Source: Sarcocystis neurona (taxonomy: Eukaryota > Apicomplexa > Conoidasida > Eucoccidiorida > Sarcocystidae). From it: a stretch of 64,000 nucleotides of DNA. Below are positions 13,001 to 25,996 of this stretch, piece by piece. The position numbers and the translations under genes are program-made. The notes beneath the pieces are model-generated. The model was not told the origin of the DNA and did not search any database. It saw only the letters and a program-made list of their open reading frames with translations. The DNA is taken from assembly GCA_000727475.1 (NCBI GenBank), contig KL647314.1, forward strand, positions 1,729,895-1,793,894, written 5' to 3'. Position 1 is the first letter of the stretch. Each line of letters opens with the position of its first letter.

Positions 13001-16000
13001 GCACACACATACACACACATACGTCCACACACATACTTCTATACGGAAATACATAAACAAGCGCTGGAGCTTATCCGTCCCGACCCACACACACATTGGG
13101 AGAGACACACATACATATATGCACATACACGTACATGTGTATACACAGATGGGTAGACAGTAATATATAAATGGACGTGAGCACTTATCCGTCTCCCTAC
13201 GTATACAGCATTACCAGCTTTACACGCATATATATATATGTATATATATATATGTGGAAGTACGGGGAGTCATATTGTATGGCATATACCTACACATATA
13301 TGTGTAGTGTAATATTATCTATTCGCTCGCCTCTGTGTGTACAAACAGTGACCCCGAGGAGCGTGCCTGTCCACGCCGTCTTTCTCTCCATACTTTCAAA
13401 CAGATGTTTACCCATGGATGGCTTCCCATACGCAGAGGCGTACATTCAACACACAAATATTCGTACATATGTATACATATATATATATATATATATATGC
13501 ACATATAGGCATTTACACGTATGTACACAGTTGCAACAATATCACTTTTACACGTACGTAGACGCAACTATCAAATACACGAGTTATTAGCGTACACGTG
13601 TACGTACGTTTATCCCCTAGAGATAGAAGCGTATGCGTATATATAGGTATGTGCATACAGATGTACATACATATACGTAGTTGCACGCGTATAGATATAT
13701 ATATATATATACATATACACACACACACACACAACTGTAAGGGAACATTACATATATACATATATGTATATGGACGCACACACATACGCATATGTGTGTA
13801 TCCGCGTATATGTATATGTATATATATATATATATGTATGTATAAATTGACGCTGACACACGCATCTTTGAACGTCGTAGCGCATAGACGAGTAGACAGG
13901 AGATATGGACGGAAACGCAAAGAGAGGAAAAGAAACCCGACAATGCCGAACAGGCATGTCTGTGACTTACCGGGATGCCGTAATTCCGTCGTACAACTGC
14001 GGCAAGCCTCTCCATTCCTTCCTTCTCGCCGTGGACGAGAAGTAGCTGCTGCGGCTGCACCGTCTGCACCAGCTGCTGAATTCCGATCGAGTCTGCATGC
14101 GCCGAGAAGGACATGTAGCGCACGCGGCAGCGCACCTGCAGGGTCGTACTCGCGTCCAGGGGAATACGCCGCTGTCCTGCAATAGGGAGAACAAGCGCCC
14201 ATCGCAGCAGCGGCAGGACGTACAAGCGCCACCAACAGCGGCAGCACAGACGGGTCCCAGCAGCACTAGCGGCAGCACAGACGAGTTGCAGCAGCAGCAG
14301 GACGGGCGGGTTGCAGCAGCAGCAGGACACACGGGCTGCAGCAGCAGCAGCAGCCACATAGGCGTACACCAGCAACAGCAGCAGCAGCGACGTACAACAG
14401 CAGCAGCAAGAGCGCAGACGGGCTGCAGCAGCAGCAAGAGCGCAGACGGGCTGCAGCAGCAGCAAGAGCGCAGACGGGCTGCAGCAGCAACAAGAGCGCA
14501 GACGGGCTGCAGCAGCGGCAGTTGCATAGACGTACAGCAGCAGCAGCAGCAGCACACTCGCACCGCACCGGCAACAGCAGCAAGCAAAACAGATGCGGGC
14601 AGCCCAGTCACATACGTGTGCGACAGCAGCACCGGCAGCAGCCAACACACACGTTTCCAGCCGCCTCACTCTTGTGTAGCAGCCACAGCAGCACTCTCGT
14701 CCACACGCAGGCGCAGCACACTCGTGCAGCAGCAGCAGCAAAGGTATATCGACAGGAGTGCCGCAACAGCACGTACGGACAGCAGCAGCAGTACACACAG
14801 AATTGCAATGGGACGGAAGCATACACCGATCAGCGGCAGCAGCATCAGCGAAGAGAGACGCACGCAGCAGCAGGACGCGAAGGAGTGCAGCAAATCGACA
14901 CCGAAGCAGCAGCAGCAGCACTATACTCACAGCGGGAGAATGAGCAGGAAAGCGGCACAGCAGCGGGACACAGCAGCGGCATGAGATTGTCCCACATTGC
15001 CAGCGAGTCGCTTAATCTTTTGACGTCGCTCAGACGCATACGCGTATGAAGAAAGGTGCCTTCAGAGGCGCACGTCTACTAACGGGACGATTCGAACCGC
15101 TCAAATGTAAGAAGGCAGCGGCAGCAGCAGTATTAACAGCAGCAGCAGCAGCAGCGACGGGTTCCCCCACGCACTCAGGACAGCAGTAGCAGCAACACGT
15201 GCGCGCGTGCCTTTAAACAGCCACAGCAGGAACAGGAGCAGGCGCAGGCAGGACGCAGCAGCAGCTGCAGCGGCAGCGGCAGCGAAAATGGCATCCCTAC
15301 ACAGCTGCGGCAACAAAGTTACGGGACTTTATAGTGACAGCAGCAGCAGCAGCCAAGCACGCATGCAGTTACACGGTCATACGTAAGCATATTTGTGCCC
15401 GCTAGACGCATCAGATAAAGAAAGGTATGAAATACATGGACAGACATGCACACACATATTTATACATGTGAATTCGAACACAAATATATATATATGTATA
15501 TATAGATACGCTTTAGTCAATGTATGTACATATATGCACGTATACATATACTCACGCATGCATATACATATACATATACGCACGTATTCGTCAATATACA
15601 TACATATATGCACGTCCACATACACTCATACATCAACATATATATATATGGGCACGTATTCGTCAATATATATACTTATATGCACGTGTGTATATACACA
15701 TATATTCATATACACATATGCACATGTATATATATATACAGATAGATATTTGGACGTATTTCCTTCTGTGCGTATGGACACACGTATTTACAGAGGAGGA
15801 CACGGCTGAAATCACACACACACACACATACACAGAAATACACACAGACGTGTACCTACTCACTTGCACGAGTAGAACTAAGAACGTATCAATAAACATC
15901 GATACGTAGAGAATAAATGACTCGGACTACTGAAACAGGTATTCTAGCTCGACAGAGTGTTCACGCGAGTATCGCTAACGACGTCCTCACCTTGGTGTGC

Positions 16001-16182
16001 CTTCTGAAATATGAGTATCAAAGGATACGCCTGATATATCAAGAAGATCTATTTTTACATGTATATATGTGTATATATATACAGACGTGTAGACACACAT
16101 GAGTACGGAGGAACTGACGTGGCTAAAAGTAGGCACACAGCGGCTTGACCACTTACTGACGCGTAGAATACACTACAGCTAC

Positions 16183-16230
<48 letters not shown>

Positions 16231-19200
16231 ATGTATATGCAGGAACACGTATGTATAGGTATCTTCACACGTAGAGAACATGTATTAGAAGAGTATATAC
16301 TCGCATATATATATATATATATATATATATGCATTGATGTGTGTCGGAAGGATATGGAAAGATACGCAAACACATTTATGTACAGACAAAGATACACGTA
16401 TACACGTCAGTGAGGCGGACACCGAGACAGGCGCACAGGGGGAGACACGCAGACGAGACGTCGAATTAAAAAGAGAAATAAATCGGAGAAACAGCAGTAG
16501 AATTCTCGTAGACACGGCACCCCCAGAAGCAGCTGACCTGCAATGAGCATCGCGCCGACGGTCCCTCTGACGCAGTAGCCGGGCAGCAGCACCAAATTAA
16601 CCGGGTCCGCTGCCCAGGCCTTCAGCGCCTTAAGCGCCAGGCCACCGTGAAGCATGCCCGGCGACGCCAGCAGCACAAGCGGCGACGGCGAAGAAAGCAG
16701 AGTTGAATGAAATGGGAAAATGTGCGGGAAGGAGAAGGACACCGACTTCGACTCTGCGCAGCGCAACGAGCAGAAGCAGCAGCAGCAGCAAAACCATCAC
16801 AGGGACGCACGCTGACCGGCAAGCGTGCGCGCGATCAGAAGAAGCAGCAGCAGGCAGAGCAGCACCGGCACCAGGAATCACAGCAGCAGCACCAACAGTC
16901 ATAACAGCAGCAGCGCCAACAGTCATAACAGCAGCAGCAGCTGTCCCGGGAGCAGCAGCAGCTGTCACGGGAGCAGCAGCAGTCATAGCAGCGGCAGCAG
17001 CACTGGCAGTCATAGCAGCAGCAGCACTCGTCGCCCCAGCAGCGGTAGAGCAGTCATGGAAGTTGCAGCGGAAAAGCAGCCACGGCAGCAGCAGTTGCAG
17101 CCGGAACTCGCGCAGGCATCAGCAACGGAGGCGGAAAGCCCCGTCCGCTGATCAGAGAGATCCACACGCAGCAGCTGCAGCAGCAGCAAACTTCCGACGA
17201 AACGCGCACGACACGCTGCAGCAGCGCAAAGAAGAGATGCAGAAACGCTTTTCAGATAGCAGCTGGAAGCACGCGCAATAGCGGCATGCGAAGCACGCGA
17301 AGCAGAGCAATGAGTGGGCAATACAGACGACGCGCCGCACACAGCCCGCTGCAAGCACACAGATATACGCACAACACCACGCTTATGCTCGCTTGCTCTG
17401 TCTGTCCCTTTTTCATCCTCTCCCTATCTTTTTCTGCACCGCTACCTTCCTCTTCCATCTTCTCTTTCTCGCCCTCTCAACACGACTCGCTCGCACTCTC
17501 TTCCTCTCTCTATATACACATATATGTATACACACATATACATATATATATATATCTATATATATATGTGTCTATACATGTACACACACACACACATCCA
17601 CACACACACACACACATATAGAGACAGACATAGACCGGTGACGCACAAGTTGCTGCTACTTCTTTTGTAGGTAGAGGTGTCGCCGTCTAACACGTGTCTT
17701 CAGCCATCTGCACGTCCACAAATATATGCGCAAGTTGAAAGTATCGTACTCGTATACATGCAATGCGAGAGAAACGGAGAGACAGAGAGAGGGGGGGCTT
17801 TATACACTGCTACACGATATTATGTCGACACATACACATATATACTACAGGACACGTACATACATATACATATATATGTATGTACACAGAGAGAGACGGA
17901 GAAAGGGAGACGCGAATGTGCTCCGAAGAGAGGGAGACGGGACTTTATTCATTGCTGTGTGGAACTACACACACCCGCATACATATACATATATCCAATA
18001 CACGTATGCGTAGAGAGAGCCGGACATATATACAAAGATGCGTACGTATTTTTTGTACATAGAGACTGACAAATAGAAAAGACAGGGAGAAACGTCTTCC
18101 GTACAAGTGACCCTACACACACACATATACACATCAAATATACACAGGCACAGTAGAGACCGAGACACCGACATACACATACATATATACATATGTATAT
18201 ATATATTTGCATGTACTGCTTTTTTTGTGGCGAGAATGATATATGTATAGAGAGGAGAACGTCCTGGTGATGAACATCCATCCACGTGTTGAAGTCCACT
18301 TTCCCTGCGCGGCGACGTCCGGGCACGCGACGTCTGGGCACGGGAAGTGCTGCCTCTTCCCGTTTCCCCGTCTTTGCCACCGACGAAAAGATCTCCTCCT
18401 CTCTTTCGATTTATTGAGTCCTTCTGAACTTCCGTGAAGCCCCTGCGAGTGTGAGTGCCCCTGGTTTGGCGCCGCTTTCTGGGCGGTTCCTCCTCTTCGT
18501 CACGCGCGTTCACTTCTTCTCGAGTTCCTCTTCCTGCTCGCCTTCGTGTCCGTTCTCTTCTGCTGCGCTTCCTGCTCCGTCTCCACGCTTCTCCGCCTTC
18601 TGCTGTTCAGGCCTCTCCCCACGTCTGTCTCGTGGCGCCACCTCTTGTGGCTTCCTTTTTCGGCGGTGCACTCCTCACGCCTTCCCTCGGAGCTTCTTCG
18701 TGCTTCTTCTTCTTCTTCGTTTGCTCTTCTGCGTCTTCACCATCTTCCTCCTCCGCCTCCGCCTCCTCCTCGCCTTTTCATATCTTCCGCCCTTTCTCTC
18801 CTGCTCTTTTCTGCTGCTGCTGCTTCTTCTGCTGCGTCTTGCGTCTGCCCCTTCTTCTTGGTTCGCCCCGCGTCTAGGGCCTTCCCATTTCCGCCGTCTT
18901 TTCCCCTTCGCCTTCGCCTTTCCCTCTTCTCGCTATTCTTGTTTCGGTCGAATTCTTCTCCTCTGCCTCTCTCGTGTGCTTCGCTTCTTCTTCGTGAGCC
19001 GCTTCCTCGTGAACTGCCGGTTCGTCTTTTGTGGCTTTCCCTTTGAAGTCTTCCTCTTCCTCTCTTCCCCTGGTGGCTCGCCCCCTCGTCCATTCGCATG
19101 CTCTCTTAGCGTTTCGTCTTCCTTTCTTCTCTTCGTCTTCCCCCTCTTCCGCTCTCCTGCACTACGTCCCCTGCTGCTCATGTTGCCCGTTGTCACTTTT

Positions 19201-22200
19201 TTCTCCTTCTCGACCTTCGGCGCCCTCTCGCTTTCTCTTTGCCCTTCGTTTCTCTGTTCACGCTACATCTTCACTTCTTCTGATGTTCGTCTGCTAGACT
19301 CCGCTCTTGGTCGCGGTTGTTCTCCCTAAAAAATTCTCCTTCCTTCACTTTCTCTCTCTGTATCTACAAGGTTTCGTAGGAACACATACATGTACGGACA
19401 CGTTCTTCCCTCCACACACATATATATATACAACTACGCAGGCACATCTCTATTTATATATATATATATACACACATAAATATATGAATATATAATATAG
19501 CGACACGTATTCGTTTCGACTATCTCTCTCTGTATATATATATATATATATATAGCTACACATATACGTTTTGTCTATGCTATACATATCTATCTATCTC
19601 TATATCTATCTATATATATAGTCGGTTATATATGCACAGATGGAACGCTCTCTGCCTGTGTTGAGGGAGAGAGAAAGAAATAGAAACCCACCTGCTGGGT
19701 CGTCGAGTTCACTCCCGTCTCCACCGCGGCCGAATAGCGCGCGGGATCCGCACGAGCTGTGGGCAGCGTCCTCTGCGGTGCTCCAGTGTACGTACAGCCG
19801 GTAGTACATGTTCGCCTTCTCCGTCATGCCTCCGGCGAAGTAGATGGGATATTTCAAATGCATGCGCTCCCAGTAATTCTCCAGCAGCATGCAAAGCTCC
19901 TGTGCTCGACCTACGGCGAAAACGGGAATCAGCACTTTCCCCTGAAAAAAAGCCGTTCAGCACACATACGAGGATACGCAAGCATGCACTCGCGGCTACA
20001 AATATATACACAGAGACACAAAGGGGTATGTGTACACGTCCACAGCCATCTCCACAAACACACACATGAGTATGTATATATACATATATATGTGTACATA
20101 CGTGTATACATATAAATATATATATATATAGATAGATAGATAGATAGGTAAAGAGAGAGGTTGTATGTATATGATGGTACGACAAAACAGATATACAAAT
20201 GTGACTACAAACACACATACGAGGATATACACTCACCTATATATATGGACGTATATGCCTACAAATACATATATGTATACATATACATACACAGATATAT
20301 GGAATGATATATAGATAGACAGATAAAGAGGTGGACTGTATATACAGGAGTGTACAATAACACAAATACATACGTGTAACAAAACACACATACGAGTATA
20401 CACACACACATACATATATGTGCATACACATACATATAGACAGATCAAGAGATGAGCTAGTATACATTTGAGTGTACGATTAAGCAGATATATAGATGTG
20501 ACAACGCCTAAGCGTGTTTGACAGATATATTTATGGAGAAGTGCTCATGCACGCATGGACAGGCGCCTGTTTTCCAGCTTACCTGCCAGGACACTATGTA
20601 TAGATGCACACAGGTACGCACCTACGCATATATGCGGACCACCTACCATATTTGCATACCTGCCTTAGGTCATCCTCGCCTACGCAAATCTCACTCTCTG
20701 CGTATGTGTATATACGCGTACACATATACGTACATGTATATATATCTATATATATATATAGATATGCGTGTGTACGAGGGCAGCTGGGGTACCGCATTTC
20801 ACGAGGTCTGTACGTATACACGTACATACGTGCCTTTCCAGTGCATCCAGGCCAAGACGTGTGGATACTTCCACACTCGCGCAGACGTATACACACACGC
20901 ATGCCTATACCGGCGTACATACATATATATGTATATACATGTACATACTTTGTGTATATAGAGAAAGAAATGTACGTAAGGGTATATACGCGGATCGGTC
21001 CGTGTATCTGCACTTACTATCTGTGTGACTGTAAGCACGTGCTTCTGCTCGTCCGCGCAAATGTGAGTTAGCAGAAAGCCAACATGTACAACTTCAAACG
21101 CGCGAGCTAGAGGTCTAGGCTACATATATGAGTAGGGCTGCGTCGTCAACGTTGTCTCTATATATAAGGACGTCAATTCTCCCGGGAGGTCTCGACTACA
21201 CGTTCGACTGCGCGCCACTCAACATTCTTGACAAATACATTCGCAGAACCCCTCTCCCCTCTTTCTGTTTATCTCTCCGTTGTCTGTCTCTGTACATTAT
21301 ATGTAAAACGGTTATGTAGGAGTCCACGGGCTAGGCGGAGGCGCTAGTAGTATCCACGTATGTGTGTCCTGACAGGTGGAAGACGTAGAACGCTATATAT
21401 TCGCTGCTTCAAAGAAACGGGCTCAGGCAGCAGCGGGGAAGTGTGTTTATCCACGATGCATCCTCGCACGTACACATCGGGTGTACATACACCGTGGAAT
21501 GTTCTTGCACCCACGCGCTGGAGCAACGGCCCAGCATTGCAGAACCCGGCAGCGTGCATCGCTAGAAAGGGCGTCAGAGAAAAAGGAATGGAAAAAGAAA
21601 GGAGTCCGTCACCCTCTTTAGTGGAACACGTCACCAGCGAAAGTTCCGTTTCATGCCAAATATGCGGTGGGGTGTACACATCACGTGTACATACACCAGA
21701 ACGCAGACGCGACAGCGGCTCTAATAGAAGGACGCGTACGCCTCTGGGCTACATTCTGCCTTTCCACGGGTAAACAAAACATGCGCTTCTTCAGCAGAGA
21801 GTCTTGCAACAACGTGTGAAGTTTTTTTTCTGCGCGGCGCCTCCTGGGATTCGCAAACGCGGTGTACGTACACCGCACGATATCCCAACATGTCTCCGTA
21901 TACACGAACACACAGACACATACAGCAACAAACTAAACACGCGTGAATAAAGTAGGAACGAGTCAGACACGAAGAAGAATTTAGAACTTACTCCTTTAAG
22001 CAGACAGTCCTGTACTACGGTACAGAACTCTCGTTCAATACAGCGCTTGCTGGGACGCACAAATGAAGCGTACGTACACTCGGATATCAACAGGTGCGGA
22101 CGGAGACGCGGGATGGCAGCACTCGCCAAGTGCCGGTCCGGCGTCGTGTTGTAATCGCCTGCGCGGGACAAGAAATGGCCGGGGGAGAAGAAAGACAAGA

Positions 22201-23278
22201 AGAACACGAGCAAAGTGACACGGCAGCAGAGGATGGAAAAGACGACGAAGGAAGGAAAGGGGTAAAGAAGAAGAGAGCATGCGGGGGATGCGGGCGGCCT
22301 CGAGAAGCAGCGACAGCGGAATTCTCAGGAAGCAGCAGAGGCACAGATCTGACGCAGCAGCGGGAGTCGTGACGGACCAGCAGCCGTAGCAGCGGCACCA
22401 GGACCGAGGCTACCGCGTAGCCTTAGCAAGTAAAAAGCAGCGGCTGAAGCCTAAGCGAAGAGCTGCGGCAGCGCAGCGCTGTAAACCACCACAGCAGCAG
22501 CAGCAACCTGAGGCAGCAGTAGCAGCAATCTCGAGCAGAAGCAGCAGCTACCTCAAGCAGCAGCAACCTGAAGCAGCAGCAGCAGCAACCTGAAACGGCA
22601 GCAGCAGCAATCTAAAGCAGTGGTAGCAGCAAGCTGAAGCAGCAGTTGCAGCAACCTGAAACAGCAGCAGCAGCACCTAAAGCAGTGGTAGCAGCAACCT
22701 GAGGCAGCAGTTGCAGCAACCGGAAGCAGCGGCAGCAGCAGCAATCTGAAGCAGCACCAGCAGCAACCTGAAGCAGCAGCAATATCCACATAACAGCAGT
22801 GCTTCAGCAGCAGCTACTGCAGTAGCAATAAAGCGGTGTTGCTGGTGCACCAAAATTTGTTAGAATCATTTCTGCACGTGTGGGGTTTTCTCAACACAGG
22901 ATGTACAACAAAGACAGGTGGTGGTAGTGTTAGTATTTATATCTGTATGCGTGTGCTTGTACGCACAAATATATACACATACATACATATTTATAAATAT
23001 ATGTACGTATCTCACGATGGATGTGCATGCACAGGGATGTACGTATACAAGCAAATCAAGTGTTCAGATTTGTAGGTGTGTGTGTGTGTCCATTAACGTC
23101 GCTTCACACGAAATAGAGAAAGAAATGCACAGGCGCGCACATACGGAGAGACAGACAGCGAAAGAGGAAACCGGAACGTTATACACTTGACACACTGACT
23201 CCGTATGCACATATATATATATACACATATATACGCATATGCAGGTGTGGTACGCGAAGAGAGGAAAATATTAACGTA

Positions 23279-23338
<60 letters not shown>

Positions 23339-23983
23339 GTACGCGCACATGTATGTGTAGGACACGAAGAAAGAAACATATTCTCTTCCTTTCCCTTCCT
23401 TTCACTCTATACATACACACATATATACATATGCATATGTACGTGTAGTACACAAACACAGGAAAATACTAACACACACTCTCTCTCTCCATATATATAT
23501 GCGTATGTACGTGTAGTAAACGAAGAGAGGTCCTTCCATATATATATATATATATATGTAGGTGTGAGAACATGCGATGTCGGAAGAGGCAGAAAGGAGA
23601 CTGTGTGTACGGGTGGGCAGCGCACACGTACGCCGCGCTGAGGATAACGGCAGAGAGAGAAACAAAGCGATCAGCTGTCTACCCAAGAATCTACGCATGC
23701 ATGTGTAGAAGACATATTCATATATATATATATATGTGTATCTAGAATTCTCTCCCTAGCGGCAGAGAAGCCCAAACACACACACACACAGACATACACA
23801 GACACATCTCTCATGTTGTCCTATGCATATATATATATGTCTTTATATGACTTTTATTCTCTCGATCTCTCTCTTTCTCTTTCTCTCTTCCTGTACATAC
23901 ATGCATACACACATATACACAACCCATGTTTACATAGATATTACTTACTGCAAACAAAACATTTCCTGCATTACCCATGTATG

Positions 23984-24015
<32 letters not shown>

Positions 24016-25955
24016 TGTGTATATATATACTCCCACATGTGTGTCTATGCAAGACACAGAACATCTCTTGTCTTATCCATATGTATGTAGGTATACATAC
24101 ATATATATATATATGGGTATAACTGTATACCCTTCTTTCTGTGTGTGTGTGTATGTCCGTCTCTTTCCGTAGAGATATATATAGGTGCAACCTCACATAT
24201 ACAGTCTCGAATCTCTACGCATGAAACACACTACTTTGTATTGCCCATACTGGTACGTCTTCTCCTTTCCTTCTTTCTTGTTTTCTTCCCCTCTCTCTGT
24301 CTATATGTGCCAAGAAACAAAGACTTCTTCTTTTGCTTTCTTCCTGTGCAAAAGGAAGACACTTCTCAGATTACCCGTGTAGACGACGCGGATTCCGTCA
24401 ACGTTGTACTCGTACATGGCAGCCCCGAGGACATGTCCTGCGTAGTGGGGAGTCAACGTGGCGGCACCGGCTGCGCTGCTTCCTCTTCTTCTCCTTCTTC
24501 CTCCTCCTCTTCCTTTTCTTCTTCTGACTTTCTCAGTCGCCTCTTCTCCTGATTCCGAGAAGAACGGTGCTTCACAGATAAGGCCTTGTCGCCAGGTTTC
24601 ATGCAAGCGCTGGGGAGTAACTCTCTCTACGCTGCGGTACACGTCTGCCTCAGAGTAGTACCAGAGGCTGCTACTGCTGCTGCTGCTCGTCGTCGTCGTA
24701 GTAGTAGTAGTCGTAGGAGCAGTCGTCGCTGTCGCTCCGCTAGCCAGTGTGACTGCAGCTCTTGCTGCTCCAGCACCAGCAGCGGCGCCACCACCACCCC
24801 CTCCTCCTCCAGCTGCTGTCACCGCTGCTGCAGCCCCTGCGGGTCCTCCTGCTGCTGCGCCGCCCGTCCCGTCTCCTCCTCCTCCTGCTGTTGCTGTGCC
24901 CCCGACTGCTGCTGCAGCTGCTGCCGCTGCAGCTGCAGCACGTGCTCCCGTCGACCTGCTGCCCACCAGCTTCAGTGTCGCAAGTGCTGCTGCTGTGGGG
25001 TCTTCAAAAAGAGGTGGGGGGGAAGTCGACTCCTGTCCTGCTGCCGCTCCTCCTGCACCACCGCCGCCAACACTCCCACTACCAGACGGCTGCTGCGCCG
25101 CGAGATCTGCAACAACAGCAGCAGCAGCGCGACGTCACCGATAAAGCGAGACGGAGCAGCCGCACCGGGAGCGCCAGCCAGGTCAACAGCACGATCGCGC
25201 ATACAGGGCCACCCAGCAGCAGTCCCTTGCACCACCAGCAGCAGTCCCTTTCGTCCACAGCAGCAGCAACACTTCACCAAAAAACAACCAGCAGCAGGGA
25301 CGGCCCCAACTAGCCGAAGCACCGGCGCGCGTTTGCAGCAGCAGCAGCAGCCACGGCACGCCATACACCTCCCCACCACTCCTAGGCGCGTGCAGAGCGG
25401 CGCAGCAGCACCGCCCTGTCACAGGCAGCTGAAGCAGCAGCAGCAGCCGCAAACATTGACTCAGAGGTCTCCTCGGAGCATCCACCGCAGCGCAGCATGA
25501 GCTACCGACACCGAACTGCGCCTGCTAGCAAAGACGCCAGCGTAGGAAAGCAGGCGGCACACCACACGGCGAAACACGTCTGTGTGTATATGTTGAGGCG
25601 CATCTACGTATGTGTGGATCAATAGCGATGTGCGTAAACTCTTCACATATGTACTCGTAGAAATACAGAAACATAAGCATGCCATACAAGGATACCGAGA
25701 GACAGACATGAACAAAGGAAGGACTGCGTGCGGCCACCGACGATACAAGAATATATATACATATATATGTCTATATATGCACAAAGGTATGTATCTGCTT
25801 CTCTATTTGTCTCTCTCTGTCTCTATCCATGCATACATAGGACACGTAAATGGATATGTACATATATATATATATATACATATATATGCAGTGATACACA
25901 TGTAGATATATATGCACAAAGGCACATATATATGTAAATATCTGCATATATACGG

Positions 25956-25996
<41 letters not shown>

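Noticed and set aside
18451..19329. 292-codon plus-strand frame, Ser/Phe/Leu-rich
   Set aside because: It lies wholly in the pyrimidine tract inside an INTS11 intron. Two other frames are open across the same bases, so openness carries no coding information.
24586..25500. 304-codon plus-strand Ser/Cys/Thr-rich frame
   Set aside because: It is antisense to INTS11 exon 4 and its upstream intron, and is explained by CTG/CAG triplets.
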